DNA of 41,832 nucleotides from assembly GCA_015146655.1 (NCBI GenBank), contig VKHL01000207.1:1-41832 (forward strand), in the 5' to 3' direction. Shown piece after piece: positions 12,260-24,266 of the stretch. The position numbers and the translations under genes are program-made. The DNA is from Ochromonas danica. Taxonomy: Eukaryota > Sar > Chrysophyceae > Chromulinales > Chromulinaceae. Under the pieces are notes generated by a model. The model was not told where the DNA came from. It searched no databases and was given only the letters and a program-made list of their open reading frames with translations. Positions within the stretch are counted from its first letter, which is position 1. The number at the start of each line of letters is the position of its first letter.

Positions 12260-15160
12260 ATGGTAAATTGCATCATCTTTTTTATCTCTTATTTAGTCTA
12301 GTGGGTAGTGGTTAAGTTGACTGGTGTTGGCTGTATGTTGTAGAGCAATGGACTTAAGGGCTACAACCAGCTCAACCTCTCTGTAGACATTGAGGCTGGA
12401 GCGGTTGAGACGCGCGTTTCTCAGCTTATTGCTAGCAATGATGTGATTGTCTTTTCTAAGACAACTTGCCCCTTCTGCACTGGTAGGTGTTAACATGGAC
12501 CTAGTTGCAGTTTTTTTTCTTTTGGAACTAACAGTGTCATCACTTCAACAGAATTGAAGAGAACTTTGGTCTCCTATGGAGTCGCCTTTGCTGTCTTCGA
12601 AATCGATGAGACTGAAGTTGGTAATGAAATTTTGTCTTCTTTAAGTCAGAAGAGTGGTATTACCACTGTGCCCAACCTCTTCATCAAGGGGGAGAGCTAT
12701 GGTGGTTGCACTGATGTCAAAGCACTTGAGCACAGTGGCAAACTCTTTGGCATCCTTTCCCCATTTATTGGAAAGGGTTTGAAAGTGAAGACCCCTGAGC
12801 TTACTAAGCTTGGTCTTCTGTGGTACCCGGAGACTGTGAATGCTCATGTCACACGCTTGGTCGCTCTCTTCACTTGCATATTCTCTGCGATCTGCGTAAT
12901 CTTGTACTATCGTAATCCTACGAGGTGGGCAGTACTGGGTCTTGCTATGGATTGCCTTGCCCGCTATGTATATGGTGTCCGCGTTTCAATTCTTGGAATG
13001 TTGGCCACAGCTTATCTTGCTAAAATTCCTCCAAGATACACTGCTGGCCCTCCTAAACAGTTCTCAGCTCTGTTTGCTTCCTTCTTCTCCATCTTTGCTG
13101 CCGGCCTTTGGTTGGGTGGCAGAAAGAACGGTGGCGCTGTTGTGCTGGCGCTTCTGTTCTTCTTCACTTTCTTGGAGTCCTTCCTTGACTTCGACGTTGG
13201 AGCTTACATCTTTGGCGCCTTCTTGCGCTGGAAGGTTATTTCCCCCAGCATTTATAGACCTTATCTCAACCTTGTCGAAGACAAGAAGTGGACATACAAC
13301 TACCTCAATGAGAAGCGTGAATTCGCTGTTGCTGTCAACGAGCACTACTTGCTTCCTGGTCAGAAAGATCCTACCCCTGTCGATCTGATTAGAAAGGACC
13401 GCCTCGAGCTTGAGTACAAATTACAAGACGAGAGTGTTCTTCGCCATCTTCGTGTTGAATTCTTTGGACTTCCATTGGCTATCGCTGCCTTAGCTTACTG
13501 CTTCAACTTGACAGATGGTCATGCCAAGCATGGCGCCAACTTCAACGCTGGTTGGGCTTACTTCACGCTGGCTGTTCTGTCCGTGGTTATCTATGGCATT
13601 CTCTTCTTGATCTACTTCTTCAAGACCCTTCTCTACCCCAAGAAGGTTTTGAAGGAGTGGCATCATCCTGTCTATGGCAACTACTTCAACGCTATCACAA
13701 TTTGCATTGTTCTCTATGGTATTCTTCTCCTTCCTAGAGATGTTAGCGGTGGTGGAGTGGTTATCTGGATTGGTGCTATTGGTCAAATGATTGTTGCAGT
13801 GTTGAAGATCTCTGACCTTGTTTACAACCGTGTCCCTGATGACTATCTCAACGGCAGCATTCTCCTTTCTCCTATCGGCAACTTCATTACTGCTCTTGCC
13901 TTCGCTAGATATGACTATGTCGGTGGCCCTGACAGACATGGTGATCTGAACTATCTGTTCATCTCCAGATTGTGGTTCGCCTCTGCTGCTCTGTTTGGCC
14001 TTGTCATGTTTACCATTACCTACAAGAAGACTTTCGCTGACCACCACTCTGATGAGCGCTACAGACACAACACCTGGTTATGGCTGGCAACTTCATCCAC
14101 TGCTGGCCCTGCCTATTTGGCTGTTAGCAACTTCGATCGGGAGGTGGGCTTGGGTGTTCTCTTCCAAAGCTTGTGGTGCATTTCATTGTTCTTCTTCATT
14201 CTCAACTCTTACGGATGGATTCGCAACTTCCACAGCTACTCGAATGACTTGTCCATCTGGATTGTTCCTTTTGCTAATGCCACCTTCGCTTACAGCACCA
14301 TCTACTATCTCATCCAAGTTGGTGATGAACTGTTCAAGACTTTGTCCTTCCTGACTGTAGTTTTCACTTGCATCTTCGCTTCTGTCAGCGGTCTGTACAC
14401 TCTCTATTGGTTGTTTGATCACAAGCTCTTTGTTCCCAGACCTAAGTGGGGACCAGGAAGCTTCACCAAATTTACTCATGATGCTTTCCGCTTCGCTGTT
14501 CCCAAGTATGTTACTATTGTCAACGGTTTGGATCATGCCAGCCCTGATGCCATTGAGAGATTTGTTGCCGATTTTGAGAAGTTCATTGCTGCTTTTGATG
14601 CTCGTAACCAACACCTTGAGCATCTCATCTTCCCTGCTGCTCGCCGCTACTTCCCTCAGCTCAATCCTTCTTTGGATGCCGAGCTCGTTCAATTGACAGC
14701 AGATTTGGAGAAGTTGAAGCAGTTCGTGAAGGAATTCCACAGCAAGAATGGTAACGAGAAAGTTCTTGCTGGCCAGGAGTTCGTGGCCTATCTGAAGAAG
14801 TCTTTTGCTGCATGGGGCAACTTTGCTCTCGATCATCTCCGCAATGAGGAGAGCACCATAGCCGCTGTAGTTAGAAAGTACATTCCTGTTGAATATCAGG
14901 TGGAGTTGGTGAAGAAGGCCTTCGACCTCACAACTGGCGAGGAATGGCGTAAGGTTTTGCCTTGGGTGGTCTTCAACCTTCCTAATGACGAATGGAAGGT
15001 GAAGTATGTGAAGAGCTTTATCTGGGCAGATTCCAAGCGTGCACAGGAAATAGGATTAATTCTCTATGCGAATGTTGACAGTGTCACGTGGGTACTGCTT
15101 GCCAGAGAAGTCCCTGAAATTATCCCCCGTGGTCTGCCCGGTTTCAACAGAATCTATTAG
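12260..15160 (+). CDS. Four-domain fusion: glutaredoxin + DUF4395 + TehA/SLAC1-type channel + hemerythrin-like domain
   Basis: Exons are 12260-12262 (the ATG alone), 12344-12482 and 12552-15160, giving 916 aa in frame. Residues 1-115 form a glutaredoxin: CPFC at 43-46, TVP with the cis-proline at 88, and the Gly-Gly (98-99) that helps bind glutathione. Residues about 143-275 match DUF4395 (HVTRLVALF, LAMDCLARYVYGVRVS, PPKQFSALFASFFS, FLESFLDFDVGAYIFG), a membrane domain with four hydrophobic spans. Residues about 348-668 look like a ten-helix TDT/SLAC1-TehA channel (VEFFGLPLAIAALAY, EWHHPVYGNYFNAI, SILLSPIGNFITALAF). Residues about 688-830 resemble a hemerythrin-like four-helix bundle: FTHDAFRF, NQHLEHLIFPAARR and the HxxxEE of DHLRNEES. 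DUF4395 here lacks the usual Cys pair. The domain order suggests a membrane anion channel gated by thiol redox state and by an iron/oxygen sensor. That reading is inference. Confidence 0.85.
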
Positions 15161-15381
15161 ACTTGTTGCATTTCAACTTGTAGGTTCTGTGATTGATAAT
15201 TGTCTAGCGAATTAAAGTGTTAACCTACAGTAGTTTTAATATCAGCATAACTGAGTGAGGACTATTTAAGTTTTGTTAGTAAGATTGAAGATAAATTTAT
15301 TGAATTATGTAATACCAGTGTTGTTCGGAATATTCTCACATAGAAGGTATTGCATGACACTCCATGTACTCGACTCAACCA

Positions 15382-16251
15382 TCACCGACTCGCTTCTGGA
15401 GAAGAGGTCGTATTCGTGTTGGTGCTCTCGTTCATGCTGGCCAGCGCTCGCCTTCGTCGACGAGCTTTCTCATACCTGGCCTGCCTCTTCTCTGCTGTGC
15501 GTTCTTTCAATTGGTTGATGAAGCTTTGTGCCTCTTCATTGGATGGTGCTTTCGAGTGGTAGATCTCTTCCAGGCGCCGCTCGAAGATATCAGGTGCCTC
15601 ATAAGAAATGGACAACTGCACACTATCCGCATCTCCACTGCTGATGCCCATCTTCTTCAAGTTTTTCTCAAAGAAGTCTACACCTGTACGCTCTGCTTTT
15701 GTAGCTTGTAACCGCTTCTGAATGAAGGATAACTCACCCAACTTCTCCACAGTCAGCTCGTATTGCAAGTCTCGCTTGACACGATCCTGCTTGACCCGCT
15801 GGGTGTCTTTCCATCGTTCAGTCATCTCCCGCATGAACTGAGTTGTTTGAGATTTCTTATCTTTTTCTTTGGTAAGCATAGTATCACGAAAGCCTCGTCG
15901 AGTAGCAGCCAAGGCCAGTGCGTCTTCTTCCTCCAAATTGCGTACTTCATGTTCTCGATGGTATTGAAACCTAGACGATGACATTACATTAACAAAACAT
16001 AACGAGGTCAGTCAGGCTCGCTCATGTGGCGAAAGGAAATATCACCAAGTGTCACTGTGACAGACTTACTCTTCGAACTTTCGCAGTTGGCAGTGTGTGT
16101 CGATGTCGTTCACTGTGCCTTTTCGCAACGTTTCCGTGGCTTTCAACAAAAACTTTTGATTCTCATCAAGTGTTAATTGCGCTGCATAAGTTAACTTTCT
16201 TAATGGTTTAGGCCTTAATGACTGAGTGGCAGCAATTGTTCGCTTCTCCAT
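15382..16251 (-). CDS. Coiled-coil protein of unknown function, divergent from the DLEC1-like gene
   Basis: Two exons (16251-16070 and 15970-15382) with a 99-nt intron (GTAAGT donor) give 256 aa in frame. The protein is soluble, highly charged and mostly helical. It has a basic N-terminus (MEKRTIAATQSLRPKPLRKL), a long Glu/Arg/Lys heptad region (about 60-135), a short acidic segment (MGISSGDADSVQLSISYE), and a basic tail with RRRRR followed by a Ser/Thr/Asn-rich end. I do not recognise the family. It shares a 179-bp divergent promoter with a gene for an axonemal-type protein, and its composition resembles small cilium-associated coiled-coil proteins, so a ciliary role is a guess. Its stop converges on the fusion gene with 221 bp between. 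Confidence 0.7.
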
Positions 16252-16430
16252 GTTGTTGTTTGTTTCTCATGTCTAGAGGTCAGACAGTAAGCAGTGAGTG
16301 TGTAACGTCAGGAAACATTTACCACGCAAGGCAATAATAAGAGACGGTTTCTATGATGGCATTAATGACATAACTATTTCGTTATCTAATTATTAATGAA
16401 TAGTCCTTGAATTATATACAATCAGTTAAC
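16252..16430. promoter_or_regulatory. Divergent promoter of coiled-coil and DLEC1-like genes
   Basis: Only 179 bp separate the two ATGs, so both genes must share control sequence. The strip is AT-rich on the right half (ATTATTAATGAATAG near 16388-16402). The exact TTAAGTTAAC word is absent; GTTAAC sits directly before the ATG at 16431. An RFX-like site was not seen by eye. Confidence 0.45.
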
Positions 16431-19400
16431 ATGGCAAACGATGATGATGTTGAAGCAAAGATTCAAGCAGTCTATGCTGAGGTAGAGAAGAAAACTCGTG
16501 AAGCAGAGATGCTGTCAGCATATCTCCAAGAACAACAACAACTTGCTCATCTGACAGAAGAGAAAGAAGAAGAAGATTTGAAGCGACAGGGAATTATCGT
16601 TGGTCAACATATCCCATCATTACCTTCTCGTCTTCATCTTGATCCACAGCAATTGTCTGAATTTGAGAATTTCTCTTCCACCGTTTTGGTGGCCAAAGAC
16701 CTCATGATACAAAATCGTACTAACTTTCTTCGAAGAACGGGTAATCTACCTATTTCAGATCTTGCTGAAACAAGAAAAGAAGCAAGTTTGAAATATGTCT
16801 CTGAGATGACAGAAGAAGTTCCTCATTATCTCTTACAGACACGATCAGCAGATATTCGTAAAGAACGCAATACTGTGCGCTTTGAGGAAACTATCCAAGC
16901 AGTTGCCACTGCCACTGCTATGACAAGGAGCAAAAGACTTGCTAATAGCAAGACAGCAGCAGCAGCAGAGACCAAGTCAGAGCGAGTCTTGCCTATTTCT
17001 GCTAAAGAGCGACTGGAACACGAAAAAGTCCTCCAATCCATCAATCACAAACTACAATATCTTCGAAATCCACGTAATGATCCTGCAGCTGTATCTAAGA
17101 TGTTAGTTAAGCCTAAAGCTTATTTTGTTAATAAGCAAAAGGAAGAAGAAGCTTCTCTGGCAAGTCAACATGATGCAGCAAGTTTGAAAAAGAAATATGC
17201 CAAGCATACGCTAGTTCAAGATAACCCTTTATTCGTCTGTGAACCATCTTCAGTCTTCTTTATTGATTATGAAATTGGTCAGAAGTATAATCGAACATTA
17301 ATCTTTCGAAATACGTCAGCAGTAACAAGAAGTGTTCAAGTGGTTCCACCCAAATCCTCATTATTCACACTCTCTGCTATAAAATATCCAACTAATTCAG
17401 TGGGAGGTATGGTAGCACCAGGCATGTCTGTTAGTACTGTCTTGACCTTCATTCCAAAGGAATTGGGAGATTTTGAGGATTTTGTTAAAGTATTGTCAGA
17501 ATCTGGAAGTTCTGAAGTGCGCATTGTTGCACAACGAGAACCTCCTCAACTGAGCATTCCTCCTATCGTTGGATTGCCTGATTGTTTGGTAGGTGATGCT
17601 CAACGATCATCATTGACATGTGTGAATAATGGTGGTAGAGGGAAATTTGTGCTTTATGCGGAAGGAGTTGACAAAGAGAGAATGGATCAAAGCAACGTCT
17701 CTTTACGTATTCCACCTTTTACTCTCTATCCCACGTCGTTCACATTGGATAAAGGAGAGTCTATTGACTTGGTCATCGAATTTGTTCCGTTGACTATGGG
17801 GCTATTGCAGCGGCGATTTTCTGTCTTTTGTGACAATGGGCAAGAAAGAGAATTCACGATACAAGCTCGTAGCAAACAGTTGCAAGTTACAATGGCAGAG
17901 ATAAACCATGTCCTCTTTGATTTTCATGACAATCGTACAATTCATGACATGGTCTTTCAAGGCATCTCAATAGGATCAGATAGCAACCAACAGTTGGTGG
18001 TAATCAATGATACTGGACTGGCGGTTGAATATGAATGGGTTTGGATGAACTCTTCTATTCCGGATGATAGTTTGAGTAAAGAAGGGCAAAAGGTGATTCG
18101 ATCGCGACAGTCTGAAGAAAGGCCCATAACTGGCAGTGGCGATGACGGATCTCCAGACCATGGAGCAATGATGCACTCCTTGAAACAATCACTGGACATG
18201 ACCAAGGAGGATGGTAATTTCGGGCACTCTGATAGTGAGAATCGTGTGGTAGAGGGATCGTTGGAGATTTATCCTGCTCGGGGAGTGATTGCAGGAGAAG
18301 GTGCAGCTGAATTTCAAGTGCTTTATGCTCCCCAGGCCTTGGAGAAGATCTCATTGCAAGCTGTTCTGATGATCAAATCTATTCCACAGGCTGCATTACC
18401 AAGTCCAAAGCAGACGGCCTATCTGACTAATCTGGCCGAGCAAGGGCATGGACAGCATGTGCGATTGTTGAGTTGGTTGGAAGATCTCGCCTCCATGGGC
18501 ACAGTGACGGAATATGAGAAACCTAACGGATCCCCTTCCACACAATTACCACTCTTACAATTGAGTACAATAGTGCATATGGTACAGGGCCAGGTGATGG
18601 GTGCAGAGGAAACACTTGATGCCAAGGAATGGCAAGAAGAGATTCGCTCTTTTCATAAACTAGTCCATCTTCTACTAAAGCATACATATGATTCGCGGGT
18701 GAATAATGGACTGAGCGATGATGATAGCACCCTTAATGAAGAAGGCTCTGTTATCCATGAAAAGGACTCTATGATTGATCTCTATGACTGGGATGGGGAC
18801 AGTGGCACTAAACCAGAACAACTCTATCCTTATTCTATTCCTACAAATCTCTTTGCCAGTGAAGAAGAGGAAGAGGACGAAGAAGAAGAGGCAGAAGGAG
18901 AAAGAGAAGCGGTTGAACAGCAAGATCATTCCTCCAATCTCAGTGATTACAATGAAGCTGAAAGAAGCATGCTGGTAACAATCTGGGTAGATATACAAAA
19001 TGCGGTCAAGATTTTTGGGACAGCGATTGCCACATTACTCAATGATAAAGTGATGCATGAAGCTGTTGAGTATCTAAAAGATTGCGCATTGAATCATTTA
19101 GCATGTTTCAAATTGGATGTTCTCGCAGAAAGTGTTAAACCAAGAGTCACCGTGTCTCCTCCCTGCTTGGAATATCTTCAGCCTATTTCTATTGGTAAAG
19201 AATGTCAGGCAGAGATTCTTCTTGAGAATCATAGTAATGCACCGGTTCAATTGAAAATCATGAAAAATGATTTTATTGCCAAGCGATTGTTTTCAACGTA
19301 TTCAGATGAGATTGCAGAGGATAACCTGCCCAATAGCTTTATGGATACCTTGGAGATTATCAAGTCTTTCTTTACTATCAATTGTGATTTTGATAATGTC

Positions 19401-22400
19401 CTCATTATGCCCAAATCCACTGAGAAGTTGTCATTCTCCGTTGTTAGTACTAATACAGGAAGATTCGCAGTTACTCTGCCTCTTCGAAGCGAGCGTGGAA
19501 TTGTCGATGTTGAGTCGATTCAAGTCTTTCTAAATATCACTGGACCCAAGTTAAAGTTTTTGTCTGCTGAGATTGATTTAGGATTGTTGGGTGTTGGTCA
19601 GGAGCAAGTTTGTCCTCTTAGCTTTGTTAATGAAGGAGATGTGCCGGTCATGTTTATAATGAAACCTCAGCTATACATTGAGACAACCATTCCAAAGAAA
19701 GGTGGAGCAAGCAGCAATCAGAAAGATGCGGTGACTGTGATAACCTCACGACCTAATACAAATCGAGATCCGGGCAGTGCTCGCAGTACAATGTCTCGTC
19801 AATCAATGCGCAGTGATGACTTCTCTGTGGCTGATTCTGCTGCAACCTCAACTGACTTTAAAATAGAGATGAAGAATGCAGTGGTTACGATTGAGCCATC
19901 TTCAGGTGTAGTTCAACCAGGAACTTCTTTTACAGTGAACATTTGTGGAAAAGCAGGCAAGCTGCCTCAGCGTATCCGAGGAATGTTAGAAAGCCGTCTA
20001 TTTGACGAAGTTGGTCAGTTGGAAATCCATCGTCAATACTTGAATCTTCGTGGTGAAGTACAGCAACCAAAGGTCATGCTCTATCCTATGCAGCATAACT
20101 TGGGACAGGTTTATGTTGGTCGACCTGTCAAATTCCAACTCACTTTAGAAAATGTTTGCAATCTGCCAACCAAGTTCAAGTTTCTTCGTCCTGGTGGACA
20201 ATCGTCTCTCTTCCACTTTACTGTAAATCCCACTAAAGGCAGCTTAGAAGCGAAAGAGAAATTGTTGATCGAGGGAGTCTTCACTGCTTTAACACCTGGT
20301 GCTATCGATGATGTGATTTCATGTAAAATGTTTGGAATTACACTCCCACTCGGCTTTGCTCTGAAAGCCTTTGCCAAAGGCATTCAGCTGGACTTCGTCA
20401 ATCTGGCAGATGGTGATCCTTTGCCTCCTCCTTTAGCTGATCCAGAGGCTGTACAGTTTCCTGGTGGGGGGAAAGCACCTGAGGCAGGACCAGTGCATCC
20501 CATATTCTTGGGAGATCAAGTCCCGCTCTATGAACGACGATCTGGTCGATTTGTTATTCGCAATCTGTCTGCTATTCCAGCTGCGTTTGAAATACGCCCA
20601 CGTAAGTTTGTTGTGGTAGAAGTGAAAGGAAGGAAGAAGACCGTCTTGCTTGAAGCGCCATCGTCTTCCACATCCCTTGCCTCCTCGGTGGCACTTCGAA
20701 AAGATGCGATACTTGCTCCTCATGAAGAAGGAACCAATAAGTTCCAATCAATGGCGGGTAAGAAGTACATTGGTGCTATCGTAGATCGTCGAGATGATAA
20801 AGTGTTTCTTAAATCGGGCCTTGGTGCTGCTTATGCCTTCAGCACTGCTCTGGGAGTTATTCCTCCTTGGGGTGTTCAAGAAGTCTTTGTTCATGCCTAC
20901 AATGATATCCCAGGTTGTTATGATGATGACATTGAGGTCTCGCTGCATGAAAACGAGATAGTTCGAAAGTTTCTCATCCCTGTCAAACTTTCGGTCGTTG
21001 GTTGCCCTGTTGTGATCGAAAAGAGTACTGTGGGAATGACGACGATGGGAGATAAGGGTCCCCAAGAGCTCAGAGGAAAGCAGTTGCTTCAATTAGGTCA
21101 GGGATATGAACATGGACCACCTCTAGTCCGAGAGTTCTTTGTTCGAAATCATGGTTCGAAGAGTGCGCAAGTGAAGTGGATGATTCGTGGGTTAGCTTCA
21201 AAGATGAATGGACCAGTCAAAGTGGGCATTGTTTTGGATCCTGTTACATGCCGTGCAAAGTGTCAAATTCGATATTGGGAAGATTTGGCGAAGGAAAGTC
21301 CATTTGTGGTGCAGCCTGCCAGTTATGAGGTGCCGCCGTATGGCAAGGCGCTCTTCCGAGTCACTCTTGCTCGCAGCTCTCCTGCTGTTTTGGAACGGGC
21401 CCAATTGACTGCAATTATCACTGTACCTGACAATATGAATCAAGATGATGCCTCCTTAATGGAGAAAGAAACAGGGAGTGATTCAGCCTCTCTTGCTGGA
21501 AGTGTACATTCCGTAGGATCTGCGTCTGTAGTTCCGCGCTCCAGGTCTATGAGTTCGGTGGGGCTCAAGAAACATAACTTTTCCTTGCAGATGATAGTTG
21601 AAGGGTCATTTATTCATCCTCAGCTTGCGATAGAGAAGCGAATCTTCTCGATTTCGCAGTCGCAAATGGAAGTGTCTGAGCAAGAAGCATTGGCATTGAA
21701 AGCCAAGGCCACTCTCCTCTTTTCCTCTGATGGAAAGCTCTCTCAGCCATGTAAAAAGCTCTTGACTCTTGCCAATCCTCTGGACATTTCTGCGGTATTC
21801 ACAGTGAGTACCGAGGGATCAGTCGCAATCAAAGACTTACAAGACTCTTCTTCTGTGAAGGAGGAAGGCTCCCATGGTAGCCACACGAGTAAGATTACCA
21901 TCGATCATAAGAATGTTCCAGTGACGAGCAGTACCCAGTCGTCCCATGGTCGATCTTTGCATCTTGGTCCTCAGGTATGATTGATTTTATCTGTTTGCTA
22001 CTTTCTGTTTGTTCAAGTGGTATCACGGAATGGTATGGTTTAGGAATCTGTTAAGCTTATGATTGCTTTCTATCCGCGCAAGCAAGTCCGAGAGACTCTG
22101 TTGGGAACATTTGGCAAAGAAGCGGGCAAGCCAACTGAGAATATTTCGTATTTGGTGGCTTCCTATCCTACAGGCCAAAGCCTGCGCTTGCCAATTATCA
22201 CATCCATCAGCACTCCATTCATTGCTGGTTCTTCCCCTCGCCTCAATTTTGGTACTTGTCATGTGCGTTTCAACTGTCAAGCAACTTATCTCCTCAGCAA
22301 TCCAACCGATGTACCCGCGAGATGGACTGTTGCCCATGTTCCTGGTGGAGGCCAATGGAGGCAGTCCACAGCGATTAGAGTGCGAGGATTTGACCAAGAG

Positions 22401-22943
22401 AGTGCTGGTGATGTGGATGATCCACAAGTCTTTGTCATTACTCCCACCGCTGGAATGGTAGATGGCCCAACTGTCTCAATTGCAGCAGCGATGGCGGCGC
22501 CTCCGAAAGATTTCAATCGATTGTGAGTCACTCTTCCATCTCATCGATGGCTGTCGCTAATCACTCGGCTTGACTTGTTATATAACAGAGAGGAGAGCAT
22601 CGTCCCACAACGCTTAGTGGAGTCTTCATGGGCATCTAACACATTGACATTGGATGATTCCTTACAGTTGAAACATCATCATCACAGCGACGTGGAGTTT
22701 GCGAAGACATTGGGTCTGCGATCATCTGTTGGTGCTGCCGGAGTGAGCGATGCAGATTCTGCCGCAAAGCCAACATGCTATCCCATGCCCTTGACCATTC
22801 AATTCTCCCCAAAGAAGGGAGTTCGTTATTGCAGTCGATTCCGCTTCCAATGCGAATTCGCGAACACCTTCGATGTGGTCTTGCAAGGTGTGGGTACATT
22901 GGAAGAACATGAGCACAAGCCACTCAATCCAATACCACGATAG
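16431..22943 (+). CDS. DLEC1: DLEC1/CFAP81-like ASH-domain axonemal protein
   Basis: Three exons (16431-21974, 22044-22522, 22589-22943) give 2125 aa in frame. The N-terminal 270 residues are charged and helical. Then come repeated Ig-like ASH/MSP-type beta domains, recognisable by phrases such as FVCEPSSVFFIDYEIGQKYN, LIFRNTSAVTRSVQVVPP, VAPGMSVSTVLTFIPKELGD, CLVGDAQRSSLTCVNNGGRG and PSSGVVQPGTSFTVNICGKAG. An acidic linker lies near 805-845. The C-terminus contains FQCEFANTFDVVLQGVGTLEE. This order matches the DLEC1/CFAP81 family of ciliary central-apparatus and manchette proteins as I remember it; CFAP74, CFAP47 and HYDIN are related alternatives. It is somewhat longer than human DLEC1 (about 1750 aa). 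Together with LRRC49 it indicates a flagellated life stage. Confidence 0.68.
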
Positions 22944-23361
22944 CGCTTGATGACGATAGCTAATCTAGTTAGCACTAATGTTTTATGGTCGTGTTGTTTG
23001 TTTGTGTATTCTGTTAAAGGTTAATGGGTTTAGCCAGTCGCTTTGTTTAGAAAGTGTGAGCTTTCTGATCAATCAGAGCATTCAATTGGATGCTATAGTT
23101 CTTTTCAAGAACGTTCCAAGCACTAGCATGTATACTGTAGACCTAATGTCTTGGGCCTTGTCATGATGAGATAAACGCTAACAGTTTTTGTCTAGCGTTT
23201 TTGCCGAAAATCAGTTTTTGCTGCCGTGGCAGAGCACAGCCCAGCGACAGCGAAGAAGACGAAGTTGAAGGAAAGTGAGCAAGAGGAATAGGAAGACTTC
23301 CTGCTGGACCTCATTACCACACCACTGCTTCTCTCCACCTCTTAAGATTGTTGTCTTGACC
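22944..23361. other. Intergenic spacer with the 5' leader of the lumen-protein gene
   Basis: This is a 418-bp gap between co-directional genes. The left part is AT-rich and holds no supported frame. The right part from about 23210 is GA/CT-rich (CAGCGACAGCGAAGAAGACG) and is probably promoter and 5' UTR. The repeat pair AACGCTAACAG and TAGCGTTTTT at 23172-23202 could form a small hairpin. Confidence 0.4.
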
Positions 23362-24176
23362 ATGATAGCCTTCCTCTTTTTGCTCTCTTTGTCCACAACT
23401 ATTGCATTCCAGGCAAATCTTCTTCGTTCTCCTCGAACATTGTCAGCCTTGGCCATGACTTCAACCACTTCTGAGGCATGCACCAACAGTCGCTGGATGC
23501 AAAATGCATTAACAGGTACTATCATTGCCAGCTCGTTGCTAAGCGTGGAATACCTTCCCATATCTGCTGCGCCTTGGGCACCTGTGGCAGCAGTCCATGC
23601 CTCCGCTCGGCCTGCTCAGAAGAGCACTTTCTTCCGCTTCTCTCCAAAGTTCATTGAAGGCAGAAATTATTATCGCACAGAGCTCAAAAATGCCATCGAC
23701 CACGAGGACTGGCAGGTGGTGGGCAAGTTCTTCGAGGTCTACGTCAGCAGGTACAACAAGAACTTCCCCGACCAGGTCGACGCCTACGACACCTACGTCA
23801 ACAAACAGCTCTATCGTCCTATGAAAGTCATTGCTACTAGCTTCTCCGACCGCTCTGTGAGTCCTAAGGAGACAAAGCTAACGGAGCACATCACAGCCTT
23901 TGAGAAGGCCATGGCCAAACTGGAAGGCAAGGCTGACTGACTCTCTCCTCTCTCAGCTGTGATCTCTGAGTGCTCGTTCTCTCGATGTGTTGCATAGGAA
24001 GCATTAAAGATCGGAAGGGAGAAGGTCTCTTCGCAGGAACGATCAAAGCGCCCACAGGAAAGGAGCGCACGAAACAAGCCAAAGAGGCATGGGCTGAGGG
24101 AAAAGCTGCTCTCGACCAATACACCGCCACCCTCAATGACGGCCTCATGCTCGAGCTCAACAAGATCCCTCTCTGA
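23362..24176 (+). CDS. Predicted thylakoid-lumen protein with heterokont plastid leader (helical, possibly PsbQ-like)
   Basis: Two exons (23362-23926 and 23998-24176) give 247 aa. The only splice solution that keeps frame uses a GC-AG intron (GCAAGG donor at 23927, ATAG acceptor at 23996-23997). The N-terminus has three parts: an ER signal peptide (MIAFLFLLSLSTTIA), a Phe right after the cleavage site (IA|FQANLL) with a Ser/Arg/Thr-rich transit stretch, then a second hydrophobic segment ending in AVHASA (about 79-82), an AxA thylakoid processing site. No twin arginine precedes it, so the Sec route is more likely. The mature part (about 165 aa) is helical and charged, with FIEGRNYYRTELKNAI and WQVVGKFFEVYVSRYNKNFP. 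A four-helix PsbQ/Psb31-like fold is plausible, but the family is not secure. Confidence 0.75.
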
Positions 24177-24266
24177 TCAAGCTACTATCACAGTGAATTG
24201 TATTAACGCGTGCTGCAGAATTTGCAATGTCTGCTAAACTCGTATTTGTCAGTTATTCAGCGGCAG

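Noticed and set aside
13490-14836. Long reverse-strand frames opposite the channel and hemerythrin parts of the fusion gene
   Set aside because: They are shadows of a strongly supported forward coding exon with recognisable domains.
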